Shown here piece after piece: positions 24,478 to 31,826 of a stretch of DNA of 64,000 nt (position 1 is its first letter; each line of letters starts with the position of its first letter). The position numbers and the translations under genes are program-made. Source of the stretch: Gilichinskyi gelida (lineage in GTDB: Bacteria; Acidobacteriota; Thermoanaerobaculia; Gp7-AA8); NCBI GenBank assembly GCA_038040385.1, contig JBBPII010000009.1, forward strand, positions 124,001 to 188,000, read 5' to 3'. The notes under the pieces are model-generated. The model had not been told where the DNA came from. It did not search any database and worked only from the letters and a program-made list of their open reading frames with translations.

Positions 24478-26640
24478 ATGATCGTCAAAGTCAATCGCCG
24501 CGATTTCGTGAAGGTCGTTTCCGCCGCCGGCGCGGGGCTCGTGCTCGGCGTGAGGCTCGACGCACAATCAACGAAGAACGACACCCACCCCCTCGGCGCA
24601 TTCGTCGACATCGGCACCGACGGCTTCGTCACCGTCTACGTCTCCAAGTCCGACATGGGGCAGGGCGTGCGCACGTCGCTGCCGATGATCGTGGCCGAGG
24701 AGATGGATGCGGACTGGAAGATGGTGCGCATCCGACAGGCGGACCTCGACAAGAAGTACGGGCGGCAGGGGACGGGCGGAAGCGGCAGCATCCGCTCGAT
24801 GTGGACGCCGCTGCGCCAGGCCGGCGCCTCGGCGCGCGCGATGCTGGTGGCCGCCGCCGCCGCGAAGTGGGGCGTCGACGCCAAGGAGATCGCAGTCAGC
24901 AAGGGCGTCGTGTCGCACGGCGCACACAAGGCAACCTTCGGCGAGCTCGCCGCCGACGCCGCGAAGCTCGAGGTGCCGAAGGAAGTCGCGCTCAAGGACC
25001 CGTCGAAGTTCACCATCATCGGGAAGAAAGCCAATCGCCTCGACAACCCCGACCTGCTGAAAGGGAAGTCGCAGTACGGCATCGACGTCCGCGTGCCCGG
25101 CATGCTCTACGCGGTCGTGCTGCACTCGCCGGTCTTCGGCGGCAAGGTGGCGTCGATCGACGACAGCAAGGCCAGGCAGGTCAAAGGGGTGAAGCACGTG
25201 GTCAAGCTGGAGCCGATCGGGACGGACATGCCGTGGGCCGGCGTGGGGGTGGTCGCCGACTCGACGTGGGCGGCGATGAAAGGCCGCGACGCGCTGGTCG
25301 TCACCTGGGACGAAGGCGCGGCGAAAGACGAGTCGACCGAGTCGTTCCGCAAGGAGATGCACGAGCTGGTGACGAAGGAAGGGAAGCGCGTGCGCAACGA
25401 CGGCGACGTCGACGCCGCGCTCGCCGCCTCCGGCGCGAAGAAACTCGAGGCCACGTACGAAGTGCCGTATCTCGCGCACGCCACGATGGAGCCGATGAAC
25501 GCCACCGCCAGCGTGACCAAAGATGGCCTGGAGATGTGGCTGCCGTCGCAGTTCCCCGACTGGGCGGCTGGGTCGGCCGGCGGGGCGATCGGGCTCAAGC
25601 CGGAGCAGGTGAAGGTGCATGTCACCCTCCTTGGCGGCGGATTCGGGCGCCGTGCGTTCCCCGACACGGCCATCCAGGCCACGCTGCTGTCGAAGGCCGC
25701 CGGCGCGCCGGTCCACGTTCAATGGACGCGCGAAGACGACATGACCCACGACTACTACCGTCCGGCGAGCGTCCATCGCGTCGCCGCCGCGCTCGACGCG
25801 GACGGCAAGCTTCACGGATGGCATCACCGGATGTCGTCCGCCGGCATCAACACCTACATGGGCAACGGCGAGCCGCACGACAGCGAGACCGGCGGCATCG
25901 ACGACCTCGGATACGCCATCCCGCACCTGCGCCTGGAGTACGCGCCGGCCAAATCAGCCGTGCCGCGCGGGTGGTGGCGCTCGGTGGAGAACTCCGCGAA
26001 CGCGTTCGTGGTCGAGTCGTTCATGGACGAGCTGGCGCGCGCGGCGGGAAAGGATCCCATCGAGTTTCACCTCGCGCTGCTTCCGGCGGGCAAAGTGATC
26101 GAGCCGAGCAACGCGCGGATGAAGGACTACGCGTTCAAGGCCGACCGCCTCCGCCGCGTGATCGAGACGGTGCGCGACAAGTCAGGGTGGGGGAGGGCAG
26201 CGCCGGCGGGACGCGGACGCGGATTCGCGGCGTGGTGGTCGTTCGTCAGCTACGTCGCGCAGGTGGCCGAGGTCTCGGTCGGCAAGGACGGCACGCCGCG
26301 CGTGCACCGCATCGTCACCGCCATCGACTGCGGCATCGCCGTCAACCCCGACGGCATCGCCCAGCAGGTCGAGGGGGCCGTCGTCTACGGCCTCTCCGCG
26401 GCGCTCAAGGAAGCGATCACCATCAAAGGCGGCGCCGTGGAGCAGTCGAACTTCCACGACTTCGAGCTGCTGCGCTTCGACGAGATGCCGGTGGTCGAGG
26501 TGCACATCATCCCCAGCGCCGAGCCGCCCAGCGGCACCGGCGAGCCCGGCCTCCCGCCCACCGCTCCCGCCGTGGCCAACGCCATCTTTGCAGCGACGGG
26601 GAAGAGAGTGAGACGATTGCCGTTCACCGCGTCATCCTGA
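24478..26640 (+). CDS. Molybdopterin-binding catalytic subunit (IorB-like), Tat-exported
   Basis: A 720-residue molybdenum hydroxylase subunit. The N-terminus NRRDFVKVVSAAGAGLVLGV is a twin-arginine signal, so the folded enzyme acts in the periplasm. Molybdopterin-binding motifs include SKSDMGQGVRTSLPMIVAEE, LGGGFGRRAFPDTAIQA and the catalytic-Glu region SGTGEPGLPPTAPAVANAI near the C-terminus. Substrates of relatives are N-heterocycles or aldehydes; this one is not determined. The stop codon lies inside an intergenic repeat. An XdhC maturation gene follows. Confidence 0.93.
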   Translation: MIVKVNRRDFVKVVSAAGAGLVLGVRLDAQSTKNDTHPLGAFVDIGTDGFVTVYVSKSDMGQGVRTSLPMIVAEEMDADWKMVRIRQADLDKKYGRQGTGGSGSIRSMWTPLRQAGASARAMLVAAAAAKWGVDAKEIAVSKGVVSHGAHKATFGELAADAAKLEVPKEVALKDPSKFTIIGKKANRLDNPDLLKGKSQYGIDVRVPGMLYAVVLHSPVFGGKVASIDDSKARQVKGVKHVVKLEPIGTDMPWAGVGVVADSTWAAMKGRDALVVTWDEGAAKDESTESFRKEMHELVTKEGKRVRNDGDVDAALAASGAKKLEATYEVPYLAHATMEPMNATASVTKDGLEMWLPSQFPDWAAGSAGGAIGLKPEQVKVHVTLLGGGFGRRAFPDTAIQATLLSKAAGAPVHVQWTREDDMTHDYYRPASVHRVAAALDADGKLHGWHHRMSSAGINTYMGNGEPHDSETGGIDDLGYAIPHLRLEYAPAKSAVPRGWWRSVENSANAFVVESFMDELARAAGKDPIEFHLALLPAGKVIEPSNARMKDYAFKADRLRRVIETVRDKSGWGRAAPAGRGRGFAAWWSFVSYVAQVAEVSVGKDGTPRVHRIVTAIDCGIAVNPDGIAQQVEGAVVYGLSAALKEAITIKGGAVEQSNFHDFELLRFDEMPVVEVHIIPSAEPPSGTGEPGLPPTAPAVANAIFAATGKRVRRLPFTASS

Positions 26641-26697
26641 GCCGCGAAGGATCTCGGAATGCGCAGTTTGAGATCCTTCGCTGCGCTCAGGATGACG
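26631..26697. repeat. Intergenic inverted repeat (GTCATCCTGAG type), copy 2, overlapping a stop codon
   Basis: Starts GTCATCCTGAGCCGCGAAGG and returns as CTGCGCTCAGGATGAC. The TGA at 26638-26640 of the molybdopterin subunit gene falls inside its left arm, so the repeat forms the end of that gene. It separates the subunit gene from xdhC. Related to 10479-10555. Confidence 0.75.
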
Positions 26698-26706
26698 GGA
26701 GTTACG

Positions 26707-27585
26707 ATGCACGAGATCGACCGAATCATCGACGCGGTGCGCGCTGCGAAGCGTGGCGTTCTCGTAACGATCGTTGCCACGCGCGGCTCGACGTACCGCC
26801 GCGCCGGCGCGCGCGCGGTGATCAGCGAGGACGGCGAGTCGTTCGGCACCATCAGCGGCGGCTGCCTGGAGCGCGACCTCGCGGAGCGCGCGCATGAGTG
26901 GCTCGCCGATTTCCAGCCGCGCGTGATCACCTACGACGCTTCGCGCAGCGACGACGTGATCTTCGGCCTCGGGCTCGGCTGCCGCGGCGAGACGGAGATG
27001 TACATCGAGCCGTTCGACCGCGAGCATCCGCCGGGCATTCTGAGTTTTCGGTGGAACGGACGCGAGCCGGTGAGTTGGACGACCGGGCCGCTGGTCGAGA
27101 CGATCCAGCCGCCCCGCGCCATCGTCATTTTCGGCGGCGGACGCGACGTCGAGCCGGTGGCGCACCTCGCCGAGCAGATCGGCTGGAACGCGACAATCGT
27201 CGGCCCGCGCCAGCCGTTTGACCCAGCCGCCTTCGACGCCGCGGTGATCATGACGCACAACTTCATGCAAGACCTCGAGCTGCTCGAAGTTCTGCTCCCC
27301 AGCGCGATCCCGTACGTCGGTCTCCTGGGACCCAAATCGCGCGCCGACGACCTCCTGACGCGCGCTGCCCTCCCACCCAGCCGCCTCCACTATCCGATCG
27401 GCCTCGACCTCGGGGCCGACACTCCGGAGGAGATCGCGCTGTCGATCGTGGCGGAGATCCAGGCGGTGCTCAGCGAGCGGAGCGCGCGGCCGTTGAGCGA
27501 TTCGTCGGGTCCGATCCACGACGAGCGGCCCTCATCCGCCGCTTCGCGGCACCTTCTCCCGCAAGCGGGAGAAGGACGCAAATAG
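26707..27585 (+). CDS. XdhC-family molybdenum cofactor sulfuration/insertion factor
   Basis: XdhC proteins bind molybdopterin and help insert sulfurated cofactor into xanthine-dehydrogenase-type enzymes. The 292-residue product has the family N-terminal VLVTIVATRGSTYRRAGARA and SFGTISGGCLERDL, and the Rossmann C-terminal domain from IVIFGGGRDVEPVAHLAEQ to IPYVGLLGPKSRADDLL and PIGLDLGADTPEEIALSIVAEI. The last 20 residues (after PIHDERP) are encoded by a REP-like repeat and have no family counterpart. It acts on the subunit encoded immediately upstream. Confidence 0.92.
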   Translation: MHEIDRIIDAVRAAKRGVLVTIVATRGSTYRRAGARAVISEDGESFGTISGGCLERDLAERAHEWLADFQPRVITYDASRSDDVIFGLGLGCRGETEMYIEPFDREHPPGILSFRWNGREPVSWTTGPLVETIQPPRAIVIFGGGRDVEPVAHLAEQIGWNATIVGPRQPFDPAAFDAAVIMTHNFMQDLELLEVLLPSAIPYVGLLGPKSRADDLLTRAALPPSRLHYPIGLDLGADTPEEIALSIVAEIQAVLSERSARPLSDSSGPIHDERPSSAASRHLLPQAGEGRK

Positions 27586-27588
27586 GGG
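27524..27588. repeat. REP-like repeat (CTTCTCCCGC type), copy 1, between convergent stops
   Basis: Contains CCGCTTCGCGGCA and ACCTTCTCCCGC-AA-GCGGGAGAAGG. It encodes the end of xdhC and stops just before the opposite-strand stop codon at 27589. Related copies are at 33426-33527 and 46759-46868, all between converging genes; a bidirectional terminator role is plausible. Confidence 0.75.
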
Positions 27589-28797
27589 TCAGCGCAGGCT
27601 GTAGCGCAGCTCCACCGTCAGACTCCGCGCATCGAGATTCGGATCGAATCCCGACTCCTGCGCCGCCGGGCGATCGCCGGTGATCTGCACGAACTCCGCG
27701 GAGAGGCGCACCTTCGGCGTCAGGTCGCGCAGCCAGGCGAACGCCCACGACCGGCCGTGCTCGGTGTTGCTCTCCACCAGCGGCGCGCGATCGCGGTCGC
27801 TGGTGGCGAAGCGATCGAAGCGGAACGACCAGCGGGTCGGACCGCGCTTGACCGACGCCAGCAGATAACCGGCGTTGACGTCGGCGTCGACGAAGATCGG
27901 CGGCGCCCCCATCCCCGTCTTACCCCACATGTACTCGGCGAGGACGGTGATGGGGCTCGACGAGCCGGCTTCCGCGCTGATCACGTTGAACTTGGTGCGC
28001 CAAGCGTATTCGCCACGGTACTCGCGGCGGTCGCCGTTGTTGTCGATGTGCGCGAGCTGCAGCATGGCGCGCTCCGGCAACTGCACGCGACCGCGAACGG
28101 CATAGCCCGTTCGGCCGTCGAGATCGCGCTCGAACGGGATGGTGCCGTTTCGCTGATCGATGAAGCCGGTCTTCAGCGACATCAGCGGCGGCAGCGGCAG
28201 CGCTTCGTCGTACACGCTGAGCCGGTTGCCGACCGACCACCCGCGCCACGCCAGCAACGCGCCCATGGTGTCGTTGTTGCGGAACGCCGTTGCGCCGAGG
28301 CTGCCGTAGAAGTTCGGCGACCATTGCAAATCGACGCCGACCGGGCGGAGCTCCTCGCCGATCCAGGTGTTGAGCGCGGAGAACGTCTGCATGTACGGGG
28401 ACGTCCAGAGCGGTCCGATGTTCTCGCGCGACGTGCCGAGGAAGAACTGCCCGCCGCGCAACCGCCAGTGGTCGTTGTGCAGATCGACGAATGCCTCCAC
28501 TACGCCGACGCGGCGTCCGCGGCTGCCGGACGGCTCGGCGCGCCCGAGGACCTGCGCATGCGCGGTGAGCCAGGACGTGGGACGCCAGTCGGCGCCGAGC
28601 TGCGCGACGGCGTTGCCGCGAAAGGCGTGCTCGCCGGCGCCGTCCGCGCCGATGCCTAGACGTCCGAAGCCGCCGGCGAGCCACGACGGCTGCCCGGTGA
28701 CGTATCCCTCGCGCGCGGTGAGGAAGCCGTCGAAGGAGAAAGTTTGCGCGCTCGCCGCCGTCGCCGCGAGGAGTCCCAGGAAAATGAATTTCCGCAT
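27589..28797 (-). CDS. Outer-membrane protein, paralogue B
   Basis: A 402-residue exported protein with signal MRKFIFLGLLAATAASAQ. The mature part is a series of amphipathic strands ending RSLTVELRYSLR. It is a clear paralogue of the gene upstream, sharing stretches such as FFLGTSRENIGPLWTSPYMQ, NTWIGEELRPVGVDLQ and LGATAFRNNDTMG. Its ATG overlaps the upstream stop (TGATG). Probably a porin-like or capsule-type barrel. The substrate is not evident. Confidence 0.75.
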   Translation of the reverse strand: MRKFIFLGLLAATAASAQTFSFDGFLTAREGYVTGQPSWLAGGFGRLGIGADGAGEHAFRGNAVAQLGADWRPTSWLTAHAQVLGRAEPSGSRGRRVGVVEAFVDLHNDHWRLRGGQFFLGTSRENIGPLWTSPYMQTFSALNTWIGEELRPVGVDLQWSPNFYGSLGATAFRNNDTMGALLAWRGWSVGNRLSVYDEALPLPPLMSLKTGFIDQRNGTIPFERDLDGRTGYAVRGRVQLPERAMLQLAHIDNNGDRREYRGEYAWRTKFNVISAEAGSSSPITVLAEYMWGKTGMGAPPIFVDADVNAGYLLASVKRGPTRWSFRFDRFATSDRDRAPLVESNTEHGRSWAFAWLRDLTPKVRLSAEFVQITGDRPAAQESGFDPNLDARSLTVELRYSLR

Positions 28798-29981
28798 CAG
28801 AATTTGTAGCGCAGCTCGATCGTCACCATCGACCCGCCGGTTTCGGGCGAAAAGCCCGCGCCGATTGCGCTCGGATGATCGCCGGTGACGTGCACGTATT
28901 CGATGCCGGCGCGCAGGTTCGCGTTTCGCTCGCGGAACCAGGCCACGGTCCATGCGCGGCCGTCCTCGTCGTCGCTGGTGGAGAACCGCTCGACGCGGAC
29001 GCTGATGCGGTCGTGCTCGTGCTTGTAGGAGCCGAGAAGGTAGACGGTATCGAAGTCGAGGGTGAACGTGCCGCCGGGGAAGCCGACGGTGGTGTCGCCG
29101 GACATCCACTCCGCGGCGAGCGTCCAGGGTCCGCTCATGCCCACCTGCGCGCCGACGATGTCGAAGCGCGTCAGCCATGGCTCCAGTCCGCGGCGGTCGA
29201 TGAGCTCCGCGCGGTTGTCGAGGTGCGTGACCTGAAGCATGGCGCGCTCGGGGATCTGCACGCGGACGCGCTCGGAATGTCCCCACTTTCCGTCGAGGTC
29301 GCGCGTGAACGGCTTGGTCGAACCGTCAGACACGGCGACCGCCTCGTCGTACACCGACAGCCGGTTGCCGAACGTCCAGCCGCGATCGGCGGGAAGGGTT
29401 CCCATGGTGTCGTTGTCGCGGAACGCCGTCGCGCCGAGCGTGATGTAGAAGCTCGGCGAGTACTGCAGATCGGCGCCCACCGGCCGCACCTCCTGGCCGA
29501 TCCAACTGTTCAGCGCGGAGTAGGTGATGGTGTAGGGAGACGTCCAGAGCGGATCGATGTTCTCGCGCGAGGTGCCCAGAAAGAAGTAGCCGCCGCGAAG
29601 GCGCCACCGCTCGCTGTGCAGGTCGGCGTAGGCTTCGACGACGCCGAAGCGCCGGCCCTCCGTGCCCGACGGCTCCGAGCGCGCCAGCACCTGGCCGTGG
29701 GCGGTGAGCCAGGTCGTCGGCGACCAGTCGGCGCCGAGTTGCGCGACCGCGGTAGTGCGGGTGGCATGGTCGCCCGCGGCGTCGGCGCCGACGTCGAATC
29801 GTCCGAACCCGCCGGTCGTCCACGGCGGCGGCGCCTTCACATACGCGCTGCGGCCGGTGAGGTAGCCCAGGAGCTTGAATGATTGGGCGTTTGCGGCGGA
29901 CGCAAACGTGAGTACGAATGCCGAATGCAGAATGAGGAATGCAGAACGGGAAAGGCCGGATGTTCGTTCTGCGTTCTGCAT
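28797..29981 (-). CDS. Outer-membrane protein, paralogue A, signal peptide partly built from a heptamer repeat
   Basis: A 394-residue paralogue of the downstream gene, with the shared motifs FFLGTSRENIDPLWTSPYTI, NSWIGQEVRPVGADLQYSPS and LGATAFRDNDTMGTL, and a terminal strand GGSMVTIELRYKF. The start codon and the hydrophobic stretch of the signal peptide (SAFLILHSAFVLTFASAANA) lie in the inverted heptamer repeat at 29916-29985. The gene overlaps the end of the upstream gene by 145 bases. No SD is visible at this start, so a later start at a Val codon is possible. Confidence 0.7.
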   Translation of the reverse strand: MQNAERTSGLSRSAFLILHSAFVLTFASAANAQSFKLLGYLTGRSAYVKAPPPWTTGGFGRFDVGADAAGDHATRTTAVAQLGADWSPTTWLTAHGQVLARSEPSGTEGRRFGVVEAYADLHSERWRLRGGYFFLGTSRENIDPLWTSPYTITYSALNSWIGQEVRPVGADLQYSPSFYITLGATAFRDNDTMGTLPADRGWTFGNRLSVYDEAVAVSDGSTKPFTRDLDGKWGHSERVRVQIPERAMLQVTHLDNRAELIDRRGLEPWLTRFDIVGAQVGMSGPWTLAAEWMSGDTTVGFPGGTFTLDFDTVYLLGSYKHEHDRISVRVERFSTSDDEDGRAWTVAWFRERNANLRAGIEYVHVTGDHPSAIGAGFSPETGGSMVTIELRYKF

Positions 29982-30907
29982 TCTGTCGGCCTCTCGCCGG
30001 CCGTTAGTCTACCGCCGTCAGCGGCGAGTCGACGCGGCGGCGGCGGGAAAGAACGGCCGGTGCCGCACCACGAGGCTTCGCTGCGGCCCCCCGTCGACGT
30101 CGCGGTCTGGTTGAGCGGCGGCATGGCGAATTTGAATGTCTGCGCACCGGCGAAGAGACCCTTCGGCGAGATCGTCACCGTGACGATCCGGCCGGTCAGC
30201 GTGGATGGGATGGCGAAATAGAACCGGCTGCCGAGATCGAGCTCTTTGCCGCGCAGCAGGGGAATCCGGCTTCCAGTCCGGCCGTCGAGCAGCAGCGGGT
30301 ACCGCGTCGAGCCGGCGCTCAGCGTCGCGTCGGCCTCGCGGGCATCGACGTCGCTGAGCGCGATGCGCTCGATGTAAAGGCGCTCCGTCGCCGCCGCGCG
30401 CGTCTGCGCGAACGCCGAGGGAACGAGCGACCAGTCGAACCGCGCGGCGCGATCCGGGGGGAGCGGCGCCTGCGCCGTCTGGATGATGATCTCCGCGAAC
30501 CGCGGCGGGAAGCGGCTGAACCGCACGTCCTGTTGGTGGACGCGCTCCGAGCCCTGAAAGACGTCGACGTGTGCTTTGCCGGTGATCAGCATCCCGTAGT
30601 ACTGCGACGGGGGAAGCACGGCGTAGAAGTCGCCGACGCTGTTCGTTCCGTAGCGTCCCTCGCCGATGCAGACGTCGAAACTGTTCTTCACGAGGCTGCT
30701 TCCCTTGAAGACCTGTCCACGGACCGCGAAGTCGCCGCCGATGAGCCGCAGGAACGAGTAGGCGAACAGCATGAACATCATGAAATAGATGATCGACCGC
30801 AGCCATGCCGGGAGAGTCGGGAAGTACTTCTCGAGGAAGCGCTCGACGAAATTGCGCGCGGCTGTCCGGTCATCGCCGGACGCCGGGACTGCCATAGCGT
30901 CGCTCAT
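29837..30907 (-). CDS. Membrane-anchored protein of unknown function, C-terminus reads through a repeat
   Basis: A 356-residue protein with one transmembrane helix near residues 37-57 (SIIYFMMFMLFAYSFLRLIG) after a soluble N-terminus; the rest is predicted outside the cytoplasm, with beta-rich segments (FAVRGQVFKGSSLVKNSF, DFYAVLPPSQYYGMLITGK). AGGAGGT sits four bases before the ATG. The last 60-70 residues are low-complexity and run through a heptamer hairpin into the next gene; the original stop was probably lost by a frameshift, since another frame stops at about 30006. First gene of the two-paralogue operon. Confidence 0.6.
   Translation of the reverse strand: MSDAMAVPASGDDRTAARNFVERFLEKYFPTLPAWLRSIIYFMMFMLFAYSFLRLIGGDFAVRGQVFKGSSLVKNSFDVCIGEGRYGTNSVGDFYAVLPPSQYYGMLITGKAHVDVFQGSERVHQQDVRFSRFPPRFAEIIIQTAQAPLPPDRAARFDWSLVPSAFAQTRAAATERLYIERIALSDVDAREADATLSAGSTRYPLLLDGRTGSRIPLLRGKELDLGSRFYFAIPSTLTGRIVTVTISPKGLFAGAQTFKFAMPPLNQTATSTGGRSEASWCGTGRSFPPPPRRLAADGGRLTAGERPTECRTQNEHPAFPVLHSSFCIRHSYSRLRPPQTPNHSSSWATSPAAARM
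29916..29985. repeat. Inverted heptamer repeat inside overlapping coding sequences
   Basis: Left arm GAATGCC, GAATGCA, GAATGAG, GAATGCA (29916-29943); right arm CGTTCTG, CGTTCTG, CATTCTG (29965-29985). It forms a hairpin with a loop of about 20 bases, encodes part of the signal peptide of paralogue A and the C-terminal tail of the preceding membrane protein. Confidence 0.75.
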
Positions 30908-30964
30908 GGGGACCTCCTGGTGACGGATACCGATCAATAACTCCGTCAGGGAGGCAGCAACAAG

Positions 30965-31687
30965 CTATATCGGCGTACGAGGATCGCGCCAGAGGCCCAC
31001 CTGACGCCGTCCGTAGTCGATGGTCACCAGGAACTTCGACAGCACGCGATTCCCGACGCGGGCCGTCGTCACGTCGCCGATGGCAAGGTCCACCATGCCG
31101 AAGTCCACGCCGCCGACGCGCAGCCGCGCCTTGGCGCGATGCGCGCTCTCGCTGCCGCGCGGCAGCACCAGGGTGTCGGGCGACGCGGTGTCGACGATCG
31201 CCGAGAACGTCCGCCCATCGACGTCGACGTTGATCTTCGGCGCGCCGGTGAAGCGGTACACCGTCATCGACTCGGGATGAATCCCTTCCTTCTGATAGGT
31301 GATCACGCCGGCGTGGTAGTCGACGGTCACCGCGCGGCTGCCCCAGACGTCCGCGCCGAGCATGGCGTCGCCGACGCCGCGGAGGTCGGCGAAGAGCGGT
31401 GAGAACCCGAGGCTCTGCTTTTCGCCGATCTGCAACGACAGCCGTCGCCCGCGCGGCAGCGATTGCGCGAACGTTGCATCGACGACGGTGCGCGGCGCCG
31501 CCGACCCGAAGACGAAACGGCCGGGACGACCCTGGATCGTGGCGGAGGTGACGACCAGCAGGTTCTTTTCCAGGCTGAACGCGAGATTGACCTCATTGCC
31601 GACCGGCTCGTTGCGCCATGGAACGCTGACGCAACCGGCGCAGACTGCCAGCGCACACGTTGCGATCAGAAGACTTTTCGAGTACAT
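30965..31687 (-). CDS. Retropepsin-like aspartyl-protease lipoprotein, first active-site Asp missing
   Basis: A 240-residue lipoprotein; lipobox in LLIATCALAVCAGC. Two half-domains of the clan-AA type are visible: GRPGRFVFGSAAPRTVVDA in place of the usual LDTGA, and INVDVDGRTFSAIVDTASPD, then TLVLP, with an intact Asp-Thr. The first half lacks the Asp, so activity as a protease within one chain is doubtful; retropepsin halves normally work as dimers. A cruciform-like repeat lies upstream. Confidence 0.7.
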   Translation of the reverse strand: MYSKSLLIATCALAVCAGCVSVPWRNEPVGNEVNLAFSLEKNLLVVTSATIQGRPGRFVFGSAAPRTVVDATFAQSLPRGRRLSLQIGEKQSLGFSPLFADLRGVGDAMLGADVWGSRAVTVDYHAGVITYQKEGIHPESMTVYRFTGAPKINVDVDGRTFSAIVDTASPDTLVLPRGSESAHRAKARLRVGGVDFGMVDLAIGDVTTARVGNRVLSKFLVTIDYGRRQVGLWRDPRTPI

Positions 31688-31709
31688 ACCGCTGCCGTTG
31701 CGATCACAC

Positions 31710-31800
31710 TTTATCCTGACGCGAAGCGTCAGGATCTGGCGCCCATGTGCGCTGCGCAAGTGGGCGCCAGATCCTCCGGCGCTTCGCGCCGAAGGATAAA
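31710..31800. repeat. Cloverleaf-like palindrome between divergent genes
   Basis: Outer stem TTTATCCT / AGGATAAA; side hairpins GACGC-GAA-GCGTC and CGGCGC-TTC-GCGCCG; centre stem AGGATCTGGCGCCCA / TGGGCGCCAGATCCT (15 bp, perfect) with a 15-base loop. This makes a symmetric four-way shape. It fills most of the gap between the retropepsin-like and pruA genes. Confidence 0.75.
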
Positions 31801-31826
31801 TTGGAGCTGCAACAAGGAGACCGAGA

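Noticed and set aside
24026..27585. Complete xanthine dehydrogenase with FAD subunit
   Set aside because: No FAD-binding subunit is present; the Tat signal and the two-subunit form favour the IorAB-like type.
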